Positions 54,239-63,440 of a DNA stretch of 64,000 nucleotides are shown here, in pieces (position 1 is the stretch's first letter; each line of letters starts with the position of its first letter). Source of the stretch: JAIOSF01 sp047159865 (lineage in GTDB: Bacteria; Campylobacterota; Campylobacteria; Campylobacterales; Arcobacteraceae); contig NZ_AP038804.1 of NCBI RefSeq assembly GCF_047159865.1, positions 1 through 64,000 on the forward strand, written 5' to 3'. A program made the position numbers and the translations under genes. Below the pieces are notes generated by a model. That model saw only the letters and a program-made list of their open reading frames with translations, was not told the origin of the DNA and made no database searches.

Positions 54239-55149
54239 TTTATTATCTCCATTAGTTTAAGTTCTATTATATCATAAAATTCTTTGCCATAATTTGGTGG
54301 TATCTCATAATTGTGTTGATATTTTGTGTCACTTATTGTTGCCCACCTTTTAGAACTAGCAAACAGATTACTTCCAAAAAATGATAAAGTTGGAGTATTT
54401 GTCAGTCCAGCTAAATGCATAGGTCCTGTTGAAGTACTAACAAAAAGCTTTGATGTAGCTATATAAGTTGTATAGTCCCAAAGAGAAGTAAAATCATCTC
54501 TAATCGTAGCTTCAAAATCAAGATTTTTCAAGATATACTCTTGAGTCTCTTTATCATCAGGACCAAAACAAAACACCACTTCAGAATCACTATCTTGACT
54601 CACTTTTTTTGCAAGAGTTAAATACTCATCAAGAGTAAGATTTCCATCGCTACTTCCACCAAAACCAGCATGAAATATCACCCTATCTTCTCTTTTAACA
54701 TCTAAACTTACAAGTGGTTTAGAAAAATTTAAATCTAGATTATTATCAAACTGTTTAAGTAAGTCAAGATTATAAGCCCACTCAGTTTTTTCTACTTTAC
54801 TTCTTCTTTGCTTCACTTTATTGTTAAAAAATATTTGTGCAATTTTTGTAGCAGGTGCAATTCGCATAGGAATACGCGCTAAAAATAAAGTAAATCCTAA
54901 ATTAACATCGATATACCCACTAATACTCACATCAAATTTATACGGAGCTAATCTTTTTAAAAGTGTAAAAGTATCTTCACTATACTCAATAACATCATCA
55001 ATAAAGTCAAGCTTTTGTGCAATTGCCACATTTACTTTAGAAACGAGCATAACTATCTTATGGTTCGTCTGCTCTTTTAAAACTTTACAGACAGGAAGCA
55101 TAGTCATAAAGTCCCCTATTTTATCGTGTCTTGTGATTAATATATTCAT
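54235..55149 (-). CDS. Glycosyltransferase family 9 protein (heptosyltransferase-like)
   Basis: This 304-residue protein is a GT9-fold transferase with the N-terminal RHDKIGDFMTMLPV, and the donor-site segment STSTGPMHLAGLT. It lacks the double-cysteine C terminus of WaaF, and is more like WaaQ/RfaQ-type third heptosyltransferases. The sugar and linkage cannot be told from sequence. It overlaps hldD by 4 bp and lies in the same operon. Confidence 0.85.
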   Translation of the reverse strand: MNILITRHDKIGDFMTMLPVCKVLKEQTNHKIVMLVSKVNVAIAQKLDFIDDVIEYSEDTFTLLKRLAPYKFDVSISGYIDVNLGFTLFLARIPMRIAPATKIAQIFFNNKVKQRRSKVEKTEWAYNLDLLKQFDNNLDLNFSKPLVSLDVKREDRVIFHAGFGGSSDGNLTLDEYLTLAKKVSQDSDSEVVFCFGPDDKETQEYILKNLDFEATIRDDFTSLWDYTTYIATSKLFVSTSTGPMHLAGLTNTPTLSFFGSNLFASSKRWATISDTKYQHNYEIPPNYGKEFYDIIELKLMEIIK

Positions 55150-55169
55150 ATTATTTACGCTCTAAATTC

Positions 55170-56117
55170 TTAGTCATTAAAAACCTTTGATTTTCTTCCT
55201 GTTTTTAACAATATATTCTTACATCTTTCAATTTCTAACCCTGTATTAATGTATGAATAAACTACTGATGGCTTATTTAAATATAACATAAAATTCAATT
55301 CTCTATATTTCTCAATATCATCGAAAGACAACTCTTCTTTTCGTGACAATATAATTTCTGCATTAGCATCAAGATGAATAATCCAATACGATTGAGGAAT
55401 AAATTTTAAAAGAAATTTCCAATTCTTTCTTAAACAAGTATTTTTCTCCATAAATGAAATATCTTTTAATAAATAATCATAAAAAAATCTATCCAATATA
55501 ATTATATTTTTTTTGAATAATGATTGAAAAAACAAATAAGGGTAGTATCCTAAACCTGCAAAAATAATAAGAAGATAATGTATATCATCATGCTGATCTT
55601 TTTCTGGTTTTCGACCAAGTTTTTTTGTTAAAAAATATTTATTTATAGGTTGTACAATATTGTAAATTATCGAACGCCTAACAATTTTTTTAAATCTTTT
55701 ATAAAATATTTTTTGATTAAGCTCTTTAATAACTTGTGTCAATAATGTAGTTTTACCAGCTCCATCAGGACCTATTACTGGAAGTATTTTTAATTTTCGT
55801 AAAAAATTGACTCGTTTAGTGTACTTTGTTTGTTCATCAAGAAGTATCTCATTTGGATCTATTGTATAAAATAAAAACTCTATGGAGTCATTCTCATATT
55901 TATCAAAAATTATAACTTTTATTTGAGCAAATTTATCCCTGAAAATACTAAAACAATATTCATTGAGAGAACATATTTTAAAAACTTCATTTAAAATATT
56001 ATCCACTTTTATCTCTTTTAAATAGTAACTATGAGAGTTGTCACTTACACACTGCAACTCATTTATACTAAAAAATTCTTGTAAATTTTTACTTATTTCA
56101 TTAATATCACTTATCAT
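55170..56117 (-). CDS. Thymidylate-kinase-like P-loop protein in LPS locus
   Basis: This 315-residue protein has an N-terminal region of about 100 residues without a recognised domain, and then a thymidylate-kinase-like core: Walker A GPDGAGKTT (116-124) and a downstream IILDRFFYDYLL, in the place of the DR motif of TMK. A region rich in aromatic and basic residues lies between (FYKRFKKIVRRS to HYLLIIFAGLGYYPYLFF). Such proteins are found in polysaccharide loci, where the acceptor is thought to be a sugar or lipid. It is the fourth kinase-like gene in this block. Function is inference. Confidence 0.7.
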   Translation of the reverse strand: MISDINEISKNLQEFFSINELQCVSDNSHSYYLKEIKVDNILNEVFKICSLNEYCFSIFRDKFAQIKVIIFDKYENDSIEFLFYTIDPNEILLDEQTKYTKRVNFLRKLKILPVIGPDGAGKTTLLTQVIKELNQKIFYKRFKKIVRRSIIYNIVQPINKYFLTKKLGRKPEKDQHDDIHYLLIIFAGLGYYPYLFFQSLFKKNIIILDRFFYDYLLKDISFMEKNTCLRKNWKFLLKFIPQSYWIIHLDANAEIILSRKEELSFDDIEKYRELNFMLYLNKPSVVYSYINTGLEIERCKNILLKTGRKSKVFND

Positions 56118-56133
56118 GTATCATTACTGTAAC

Positions 56134-56892
56134 CTAGTCTGTTACAGGATTTCCTTTTATTCTTTTTTTGAAGTTTTTTATTTTTTTATTTTTATTTGAA
56201 AAATACAACACATTTTGTTTAAATTCTTTTTTATTAGAAGTCTTATGATATTTAGTATATTCATCTGCCATAACTTCCAATATCTCATCTAATGCCCAAA
56301 GCTTTTCAAAATTCTGAGCCCTTTTTATTTCTGATAACTTATCAAAACTCATTCTATTTATATCAACTATTTTAAACTCATAGCCATCTGTTGTTTCTTT
56401 GATAAGAATATTCCCTGGAGAATAATCATCATGAAATATATTTTCTTCATGTAGTTCAAAAGTGAATTTTGCAAATGCTTTATAAATAGCATTGTACTCA
56501 TCATCTGTTTTATTTAGTTGTTTTTTTAGTGCTTCTCTTATGGTATAAGTATAATCAAATTTTTCACTAATAAAATAACTTTCATCCAATAGAGTATTTT
56601 TATAAAATTCTATATAACCTATAGGTTTAGGTACAAACTTTTCTATCTTTATAGAATATTTATATGATCTTTTTGCTTTTGATTCTCTAAAAAATGTATA
56701 TATTATTTTATTGAGTATATTTGGAACTTTAAAAGATTTAACAACTGTATCCATTCTTTCAAATTCTATAACCTTTAGTTCATTTCTAGCTTTATGAATA
56801 CTATTTGAGTTATTATTAAAATATTTTTTTATATCCAATAAAAACTGTTCCATTATTTTATAGTTGGTATTTAGTTCAAATTTAATGTTCAA
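56134..56892 (-). CDS. WaaP/InaA-like LPS core kinase
   Basis: The 252-residue protein has the lipopolysaccharide-kinase (Kdo/WaaP) pattern: candidate ATP Lys52 in VVKSFKV, the catalytic loop HDDYSPGNIL (154-163, protein-kinase HxDxxxxN order) and the metal-binding IVDINR (175-180). WaaP-type enzymes phosphorylate a heptose of the inner core at the inner membrane, which strengthens the outer membrane by cross-bridging cations. It is co-directional with, and 41 bp after, the YrbL-like genes. Confidence 0.82.
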   Translation of the reverse strand: MNIKFELNTNYKIMEQFLLDIKKYFNNNSNSIHKARNELKVIEFERMDTVVKSFKVPNILNKIIYTFFRESKAKRSYKYSIKIEKFVPKPIGYIEFYKNTLLDESYFISEKFDYTYTIREALKKQLNKTDDEYNAIYKAFAKFTFELHEENIFHDDYSPGNILIKETTDGYEFKIVDINRMSFDKLSEIKRAQNFEKLWALDEILEVMADEYTKYHKTSNKKEFKQNVLYFSNKNKKIKNFKKRIKGNPVTD

Positions 56893-56933
56893 AAATTTCC
56901 TTATTGTATTTTTAATTGATAGAGTTTATTAAC

Positions 56934-57557
56934 CTAAAATCGTGTAATTGGATTTTTATTTAAGGTTGTTCTTTTTAAATCTTTTTTATATGATTTCATT
57001 AACTTTATCCATTGTTTTTTTACTTTATACTTTCTGTACAATGAACAATTTAAATAAAGCCAAAATTTCAAACCTCTTCTCTTTGCACCTAATCCATCAA
57101 CAATCATTAGTTTATAGTTATTTTCTTTATCTTTTTGGCATAAAATATTTGTCAAACTATTATCAATAAATAATATATCTTCTTTTTCTAAATATTCATT
57201 AAGTTCAGTTAATAATTTCTTTTGCTCTTCAACTGTTATAATTTTTTTTGCTAACAAATATCTAAATGACTTGACACTTGATTGGTCATAGTTCATTATT
57301 CTATCAAATACTAAACCATCCCCTAGATTTGTTTTAATAAAATCATAAGACAATACTAAATTAGATAAATTTTTCTTGTGCTTTCGTAAATATTTACTAT
57401 ATTCATAATCAATAAAATTCTGATCATTACTTATCCCTTCCTCTGAATATGTGACTTTAATAACTTTTGTACTATCTTCGGGATGAATATAACAAGCCCT
57501 ACCACTTCCTTTTGCTATGAGAAGATCATCATTGAGTATAACATTTTTTGAAATCAT
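56934..57557 (-). CDS. YrbL-family kinase-like protein (copy A)
   Basis: This 207-residue protein has a protein-kinase-like core. A glycine-rich start is AKGSGRACYIHPED (15-28), followed by the lysine strand KVIKV (31-35). The catalytic loop is ILFIDNSLTNILC (128-140) and the metal site IVDGLG (152-157). This is the pattern of the PhoP-regulated YrbL family (PF10707). Its neighbour is a clear paralogue. It overlaps copy B by 4 bp. The target is unknown; position suggests phosphorylation of a sugar in the LPS core. Confidence 0.8.
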   Translation of the reverse strand: MISKNVILNDDLLIAKGSGRACYIHPEDSTKVIKVTYSEEGISNDQNFIDYEYSKYLRKHKKNLSNLVLSYDFIKTNLGDGLVFDRIMNYDQSSVKSFRYLLAKKIITVEEQKKLLTELNEYLEKEDILFIDNSLTNILCQKDKENNYKLMIVDGLGAKRRGLKFWLYLNCSLYRKYKVKKQWIKLMKSYKKDLKRTTLNKNPITRF

Positions 57558-58177
57558 TTATTTTTATCTCTTCCTTTTTTATACTTAATTAAGTTTTTTT
57601 TAAAAAAAGTATATTTTTTTATAAAATCTTTCCATTGTTTTCTAATTTTATATTTAGTATACATTTTTGAGTGTAGATAAAACCAAAATTTAAAACCTTC
57701 TCTTTTCCCACCTAGTCCATCAATAATAATCAATCTAAATTTAGATTTTTCATATTCACAACAAAGTATATTATTTAATGCATTATCTATAAATAATATA
57801 TTATTTTCAAAAATGAAATTTTTGAGTTCATTCATCACAAGAGTTTCTGTTTTAATATCTAATCTTTTTTTAAGAATTATTTGTGTTAAAGGAGCAGAAA
57901 TTTTTCCATCATAATCATATACTTTATCAAAAACTAAACCCTTTCCTAAGTTTGTGTCGACAAATTCATAACATTTTGATATATGCAAAAAAGGTATTTT
58001 CGATTTTTCAAGAAACTTATAGTATTTGTACTCTATGTTATTTCTACTTCCACCATACGCATAAGTACCATTTTTTTTATATAAAATTTTGATTATTTTT
58101 TTTGAATCTGAAGGATGAAAGAAACATTCTCTCTCACCTCCTCTTGCCATAAAGTCTTTTTCTTCTAAAGTTAACAC
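57554..58177 (-). CDS. YrbL-family kinase-like protein (copy B)
   Basis: The second 207-residue copy has the same elements: ARGGERECFFHPSD (N-terminal glycine-rich loop), KKIIKILY, ILFIDNALNNILC and IIDGLGGKREGFKFWFYL. It is of identical length and shares the region around the catalytic loop with copy A, so the two arose by duplication. A 4-bp overlap couples translation. Which copy acts on which acceptor cannot be told. Confidence 0.8.
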   Translation of the reverse strand: MLTLEEKDFMARGGERECFFHPSDSKKIIKILYKKNGTYAYGGSRNNIEYKYYKFLEKSKIPFLHISKCYEFVDTNLGKGLVFDKVYDYDGKISAPLTQIILKKRLDIKTETLVMNELKNFIFENNILFIDNALNNILCCEYEKSKFRLIIIDGLGGKREGFKFWFYLHSKMYTKYKIRKQWKDFIKKYTFFKKNLIKYKKGRDKNK

Positions 58178-58185
58178 TCTTTCTC

Positions 58186-59283
58186 CTAAATCATTTTCAA
58201 AAAACTATTTAACTTTTCAAACTGTTTGTTACTATCAAAACATTCATTTGCTTTTTTATGTCCAGCTTTGGCAAGTTTATTTTTCAACTCTTTATCATCA
58301 TAAAGCATCTCTATTTTTGAAGCTAAATCTTTAAAGTCTCCAGTTTCAAATAAAAGTCCACTTTCTTTATCATCAATGATTTCTAGTACCCCTCCACTAT
58401 TAGAGCCAACAACAGCTGTGCCAACTTTCATAGCCTCTACTGTAACTAATCCAAAAGTTTCATTTTTGGAAGTCATCAAAATCACATCAGATACTTGCAT
58501 AAACTTTGTAGGCTCTTTTGTAAAACCTGTAAATATAATATTATCTTCAAGAGAATAATCTTTTACTTGTTGTTTAAGTTTTTCTAAATATTCATTATTC
58601 ATAGCAGATCCAACTATATATGCCTTTATATTTAACTCTTTCTCTTTTAACAATTTCATAGCTTCTATAAGTAAATGCTGACCTTTAAATTCATTGATTC
58701 TACCTACAAGCCCTACTATAAAAGCACTGCCTATTTCCAACTCTTTTTTAAACTCTTCTATTTTGTCATCACATAAAAGTTCAGGTGCATTGGCTCCAAG
58801 GTAGATCACTTTTGTTTTTGGTCGAGTTTTTTCTGGAATAAATTTATTTATTTGATCTTCTAGTGCTTTTGTCACACAAATAATAGTATCGATATTTTTA
58901 TATAAAAAATTATGATAAAAATCATCTTTAAATCTTGTCATAGTCATATGTCGTGTTTGTACTATTTTTGGTTTTCTTTTTGACAATAACTTAGCTAATA
59001 CTATAATAGGGATATCTTTTGTCCAATGAAGATGTACTATATCTATATCTTCTTGGTCAATTATTTTTGCTAACCTAAAAGATGAAACGAATGAAAAACT
59101 ACTTTTTCTTTGTATCTCAAATGTTTTAACATTTTTTATAAAATCTTTGAGTTTTGAGTTTGTAGAGACTACACAAGACACATCAAACTCTTTTGATAGT
59201 TCATTGGAGCAGTTACTCATATATAGCTCTAATCCACCTAAATCAGGAGAAAGACAAACTTCTAGTATCTTTTTATTTGTCAT
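58186..59283 (-). CDS. Glycosyltransferase family 4 protein
   Basis: The 365-residue protein has a GT-B fold of the GT4 type. The N-terminal domain starts KKILEVCLSPDLGGLELY, and the C-terminal donor domain has VGLVGRINEFKGQHLLIEAM and the ExFGLVTVEAM nucleotide-sugar motif (NETFGLVTVEAM). A TTG at 59298 is also possible, but ATG at 59283, 11 bp inside the upstream gene, is a better start. The sugar is unknown. It sits 8 bp before the YrbL copy B gene, in the same operon. Confidence 0.88.
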   Translation of the reverse strand: MTNKKILEVCLSPDLGGLELYMSNCSNELSKEFDVSCVVSTNSKLKDFIKNVKTFEIQRKSSFSFVSSFRLAKIIDQEDIDIVHLHWTKDIPIIVLAKLLSKRKPKIVQTRHMTMTRFKDDFYHNFLYKNIDTIICVTKALEDQINKFIPEKTRPKTKVIYLGANAPELLCDDKIEEFKKELEIGSAFIVGLVGRINEFKGQHLLIEAMKLLKEKELNIKAYIVGSAMNNEYLEKLKQQVKDYSLEDNIIFTGFTKEPTKFMQVSDVILMTSKNETFGLVTVEAMKVGTAVVGSNSGGVLEIIDDKESGLLFETGDFKDLASKIEMLYDDKELKNKLAKAGHKKANECFDSNKQFEKLNSFLKMI

Positions 59284-60016
59284 TTTTTTGCATCTCAAGC
59301 ATTAACGCATATTTCATATAAGAACTATATGCAGATATCACAGCAACATTCCAACCATGAATACCATGAAAAGCTCCACCTTTTAAAACCAAAGCTTTAA
59401 ACAAAGCCCCTACTCCATGAACAAATGGATCTAATGATGATGCTTTTTTTCCTGACTCAAGAGATATTTGGGCACCTCTTTTGATAAACTTTTCAGTAGT
59501 TCGTATCATTTGTATATAATCTTCATAAGAATAATGAAGCATATCAGCCTTTAAATCACAAACATTTTTAGCTTCTACTTTAGCATGACCTTTTTGTTTT
59601 GAATAGGCACATTTTTTTCTGTTATAAAGTCGAGTAACTCTATCTGGATACCAAAGTTTAATAAAATTATCCCCTACATAAGTTTTTCTTGCAAATGAGA
59701 AACCATCATAAGAAGTGGTTTCTAAATCAAGTTTTTGTATCTCTTCAATTGCATTTAAGTCCAGTCGTTCATCTGCATCTATACTTAAAATCCAATCATT
59801 TGTAGCATAGTTTTCTCCAAAAGCTTTTTGAGGACCATCACCTAAGTATTTTTGCTTAATAACTCTTGCACCTAAATGTTCAGCTATTTCGCAAGTTTTA
59901 TCATTACTTAAAGAATCTACAACCAAAACTTCATCACAAACAGTTTGAACTGATTTTATAACAGCTTCTATATTTTTTTCTTCATTCAGTGTAATTATAT
60001 TTGCAGTGATTTTCAA
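59273..60016 (-). CDS. Glycosyltransferase family 2, WaaE/LgtF-like
   Basis: The 247-residue protein has the GT2 start NIITLNEEKNIEAVI, the DxD-type SIDADERL, and the C-terminal part with GKKASSLDPFVHG and a hydrophobic helix (GIHGWNVAVISAYSSYMKYALML). This is the WaaE/KdtX/LgtF group, which usually adds beta-1,4 glucose to the first heptose of the inner core. It is the first gene of the long minus-strand LPS run and diverges from a GT4 gene across 85 bp. Confidence 0.87.
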   Translation of the reverse strand: MKITANIITLNEEKNIEAVIKSVQTVCDEVLVVDSLSNDKTCEIAEHLGARVIKQKYLGDGPQKAFGENYATNDWILSIDADERLDLNAIEEIQKLDLETTSYDGFSFARKTYVGDNFIKLWYPDRVTRLYNRKKCAYSKQKGHAKVEAKNVCDLKADMLHYSYEDYIQMIRTTEKFIKRGAQISLESGKKASSLDPFVHGVGALFKALVLKGGAFHGIHGWNVAVISAYSSYMKYALMLEMQKNDK

Positions 60017-60076
60017 AACATTATGACCTTTTATTTAAATAACACATATTATATAATAAATTTAATTTATATTAGA

Positions 60077-60082
60077 TATAAT
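60077..60082 (+). promoter_or_regulatory. Probable -10 element (TATAAT) for the GT4 genes
   Basis: A perfect TATAAT lies 20 bp before the GT4 start codon, within an AT-only stretch with repeated T-runs, as in sigma70 promoters of this phylum where the -35 element is weak. A start site near 60089 would leave a short leader with the AAGG ribosome site. Confidence 0.5.
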
Positions 60083-60101
60083 GCATTTTTAAAGGTACTA
60101 A

Positions 60102-61172
60102 ATGAAACAAAAAACTGCAGTTATATGTTTATCAAGAGTAAATGGTGGAATGGAATTAGCCTCTGTAAAACTAGCAAGGTTACTCAGCAGTAAAGTAGAA
60201 ACAGAATTTATTGCAAGAGATAATAGCTACATAATAAATAAAAAAGAACATTTTGAAAACTATAGTATCAAAGTTCATGAAGTTTCTTTTAGTAGTAATT
60301 TAAGTTTAAAACTTATCAAACAAGTAAGAAAAATCTTAATTGATAACAATATTAAAAATATTATTTTTCTTGGAGCTTCAGAGATGAAGTCTTTATATTT
60401 TGCAACATTAGGGTTAAATATAAACTTCATTATAAGACAAGGTTCTAAAAAAACGACATCTAAAAAAGATTTAATTCATAAATTACTCTATTCAGAAGTT
60501 GATTGCTTTGTGGGGAACTGCGAGTATATGAAACAAAATATTATTGATATTTTACCTATACCAAAAAAGGCACAAGTTCAAAGAATATATTCATCTCTAA
60601 AGCTAGAAAAAGACATCTCTTATAACAAATATGATGGGGTGATTAATCTCATTCATGTAGGAAGAATACATCCTGGCAAAGGGCAGTTTGAAGCGATTAA
60701 AGCATGTGAAATTCTTGACAAAAATAATATTGAATTTAAATTAAATTTTTTAGGAGATATTCAAGATAAAAATTATTTTTATACTATGATAAACTATCTT
60801 AAAACAACACCATATCAAAAGAAAGTTGAATTTATAGGTTACACGAGCGAAGTTAAAACATATCTTCAAGAAAGTGATATTTTTATCTTTCCTAGCTTAG
60901 GGGAAGGGATGAGTAATGCGATCATCGAATCACTTGGATTTGGACTGATTCCTATTATTTACAACGATACTTCATCCCCAGAATTTAAAGACTTAGGTTT
61001 TCATATACATTTAACAAAAGAAAACAACATAAAAAACCTAAGTGAAATAGTTCTTGATGTTGCCCAAAATATTGAGGAAGAGAAACAAAAAGCAGTTTCA
61101 AATCACGACAAAGCATTAGAGATATTTGCTTTAAAACGAGAACAAAAAGAGTATTTAGACTTACTTGTATAA
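60102..61172 (+). CDS. Glycosyltransferase family 4 protein
   Basis: The 356-residue protein shows a GT4-type C-terminal domain (INLIHVGRIHPGKGQFEAIKAC and FPSLGEGMSNAIIESLGFG). The N-terminal domain starts AVICLSRVNGGMELASVKL. The pattern is that of retaining glycosyltransferases of LPS and capsule loci. It is followed 15 bp later by a second GT4 gene on the same strand, so the pair forms a small operon that is convergent with the right-edge genes. Confidence 0.88.
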   Translation: MKQKTAVICLSRVNGGMELASVKLARLLSSKVETEFIARDNSYIINKKEHFENYSIKVHEVSFSSNLSLKLIKQVRKILIDNNIKNIIFLGASEMKSLYFATLGLNINFIIRQGSKKTTSKKDLIHKLLYSEVDCFVGNCEYMKQNIIDILPIPKKAQVQRIYSSLKLEKDISYNKYDGVINLIHVGRIHPGKGQFEAIKACEILDKNNIEFKLNFLGDIQDKNYFYTMINYLKTTPYQKKVEFIGYTSEVKTYLQESDIFIFPSLGEGMSNAIIESLGFGLIPIIYNDTSSPEFKDLGFHIHLTKENNIKNLSEIVLDVAQNIEEEKQKAVSNHDKALEIFALKREQKEYLDLLV

Positions 61173-61187
61173 AAAAGGGAATAAAAT

Positions 61188-62306
61188 TTGAAAATAGTTT
61201 ATATATCAAGATCAATCATACCATCAAGAACAGCAAATAGTATAAATGTGATGAAAATGTGTAGTGCTTTTGCAGTATTAGGTCATGAAGTGACTCTTTT
61301 GGCTCCGTGGACAAAAAAACTTGAAGAAAAAAATATTAATAATATTTATGAATACTACGGAGTAGAAGAAAACTTTATTCTTAAAAAAGTTTTTTCACCA
61401 AATATCAAATACTTAAAAAAAAGAATTTATTCATTAAGATGTTTATCAATAGTTAAAGAAATAAAACCTGATTTAGTCTATGGGAGAGATGAATCATTAG
61501 CTTTTTATTTAACACAAAAAAATGATTTTTTAACATTATTTGAAAAACATGAACCACTTAAAGAGAAAGAGAAATTTTTAAATTATTTTTTTCATAAATT
61601 TATTCAAAGTTCTAAAACTACAAAATTGGTAACTATTTCGAATGCACTTAAAACTATCTATCAAAACTCATATAATATAAATCCAAATGCTATACTAGTA
61701 GCTCACAGTGGAACAAATAAAATCCCAAATAATGATATCCCTAAAAATGTAAAACTTAATTCATCGCGAGTACAAATAGGATATGTAGGAAGTTTACTAA
61801 AAGGAAAAGGTGTAGAAATCATCGTAGAGTTAGCAAAAGAGATGCAAAATGTAGATTTTCATATTATTGGTGGAAATCAAAAAGATTTAGATTTTTGGAA
61901 AACCAATGGTTCTTATACAAATTTAATATTTCATGGTTTTGTAAGTCCAAAAGAAACTTACAAGTACAGAAATATGTGTGATATATTACTTGCACCATAT
62001 CAAAGTAATAAAGAGGGAAATCGTCTTAGTGAGTTCATGTCCCCTATTAAACTTTTTGAATATATGTCTTCAAAAAAAGCAATCATTTGTTCAGACTTTA
62101 AAGTCTATAGAGAGGTTATAAATGAAGAATGTGCTGTTTTAGTAGACTATAAAAACATCACTCAATGGAAAGATGCAATTAATAATTTGATAAACGATAA
62201 AGACAAAAAAAATAAACTAGCTCAAAATGGATATGAAATATTTTTAGAAAATTATACTTGGGAGAAAAGAGCACAAAATATTATTGATTTTGCACTTATA
62301 AAATAA
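61188..62306 (+). CDS. Glycosyltransferase family 4 protein (TTG start)
   Basis: This 372-residue enzyme has an N-terminal acceptor domain (KIVYISRSIIPSRTANSINV) and a C-terminal GT4 donor domain (VQIGYVGSLLKGKGVEIIVEL and SPIKLFEYMSSKKAIICSD). The start is a TTG at 61188 with AAGGGA upstream; no ATG lies before the first strand. The FEYMSSK element, instead of the plain E-x7-E, groups it with WbpZ/PimB-like transferases. The sugar is unknown. Confidence 0.87.
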   Translation: MKIVYISRSIIPSRTANSINVMKMCSAFAVLGHEVTLLAPWTKKLEEKNINNIYEYYGVEENFILKKVFSPNIKYLKKRIYSLRCLSIVKEIKPDLVYGRDESLAFYLTQKNDFLTLFEKHEPLKEKEKFLNYFFHKFIQSSKTTKLVTISNALKTIYQNSYNINPNAILVAHSGTNKIPNNDIPKNVKLNSSRVQIGYVGSLLKGKGVEIIVELAKEMQNVDFHIIGGNQKDLDFWKTNGSYTNLIFHGFVSPKETYKYRNMCDILLAPYQSNKEGNRLSEFMSPIKLFEYMSSKKAIICSDFKVYREVINEECAVLVDYKNITQWKDAINNLINDKDKKNKLAQNGYEIFLENYTWEKRAQNIIDFALIK

Positions 62307-62357
62307 TTAATTAGATAAGCAAATTAATTTATACCCCTTACTTAAAGTACTTTTGAG

Positions 62358-63440
62358 TTATACTTTATATTCTACTTTTGTATAACTATCGATCAAACTA
62401 TCTGATCCAATTGCAAAATAGTTTTTATACGCATATCTTATTATATTTTGTAATATCTTTGATTTATTTATACGCTTTATTTCATTATTTTCAAAAACTT
62501 CAATATCTATTTGTAGTCTATCGGTTAACTCATACAGATCTTTTTTTCTACACTCTGGTAAAAATGGCAACATCAACGACACTATTTTCTTGTCAAATTG
62601 AACTGCAATACTCAAAGCATTACTATAATGACCAAAAACAATTTTACTATTCTTTATATAACTATAACTATCACCATAGATAGTTTTATGATGTTTTATA
62701 AATTCTAACTCTTTTTTCAAACTATTAGGGTGACATAGTATTATTATCTCATCGAGTTTATATTTCTGTTTTGCTAAACGCAAATACTTTTCAAGACTTT
62801 CATAATAAAGTTTTCCATCTAATTTTTCTTTTGCACACTCACCTTCTGTATGAAATGGTAAATACTGATCTACAAATACACCTATATTTGATATTTTATC
62901 TATTTTTTGAGATTTTACAGTATTTAGATGATTTATTTTTAATACTTGTTTTGGATTATATTTGTATATACCTTTCATGTTAAAAAAAGATGAATTAGTA
63001 AAAAGATATTCAGCTTTCTGTTTTGAAAAAATATTTTTTATTTTATACTGACAGTATTTGATGCCAAATTTTATTATTTTTAGAGGATGAAGTATTCGGC
63101 TTGGGTTTCTTTCCGTTCCTTTGTTAGAAACTATAGAATACTTGATGTTATTTTTATACAAGAAGTTAATATATTTGTCGGTATTAGAAGTATCCCTAGG
63201 ATGAAAAAGAAAAATCATATCTATACTATTATTTTGTGTAAAATTAACTAACTCATTAAGAGTATCTATTTTTCTTATTTTTTCATCTTTAATTTCATCT
63301 AAAAAAATCTCTTCTATAGTATTTTCTAAAAATACATTTGTAGCATCTATAATATAGTCAAAAAAAGTAAAAGCTTTTTCTCCACCATAGGCATTAATAT
63401 ATTTCTGTCTAATTGCAAGTGTTGTTATTAAAATTTTCAT
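62358..63440 (-). CDS. Hypothetical surface-glycan protein, 360 residues
   Basis: I recognise no family with certainty. The protein begins with a Rossmann-like KILITTLAIRQKYINAYGGEKAF and has a second Rossmann-like half (NIGVFVDQYLPFHTEG, IIILCHPNS, KIVFGHYSNALSIAVQFD) like GT-B-type glycosyltransferases of the capsule/polysialyltransferase sort. There is no signal peptide. It overlaps the right-edge gene by 4 bp, so the two are coupled and likely act on the same glycan. It converges on the GT4 pair. Confidence 0.6.
   Translation of the reverse strand: MKILITTLAIRQKYINAYGGEKAFTFFDYIIDATNVFLENTIEEIFLDEIKDEKIRKIDTLNELVNFTQNNSIDMIFLFHPRDTSNTDKYINFLYKNNIKYSIVSNKGTERNPSRILHPLKIIKFGIKYCQYKIKNIFSKQKAEYLFTNSSFFNMKGIYKYNPKQVLKINHLNTVKSQKIDKISNIGVFVDQYLPFHTEGECAKEKLDGKLYYESLEKYLRLAKQKYKLDEIIILCHPNSLKKELEFIKHHKTIYGDSYSYIKNSKIVFGHYSNALSIAVQFDKKIVSLMLPFLPECRKKDLYELTDRLQIDIEVFENNEIKRINKSKILQNIIRYAYKNYFAIGSDSLIDSYTKVEYKV

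Noticed and set aside
59284..59298. TTG start for the GT4 gene, five codons upstream
   Set aside because: The ATG at 59283 is a better codon and gives a short 11-bp overlap with the upstream gene; the extra residues are not conserved-looking.
62307..62357. AT-rich inverted repeat between the convergent GT4 and right-edge genes
   Set aside because: The arms are only A and T with a broken stem, so it cannot be told from chance in DNA of this composition.
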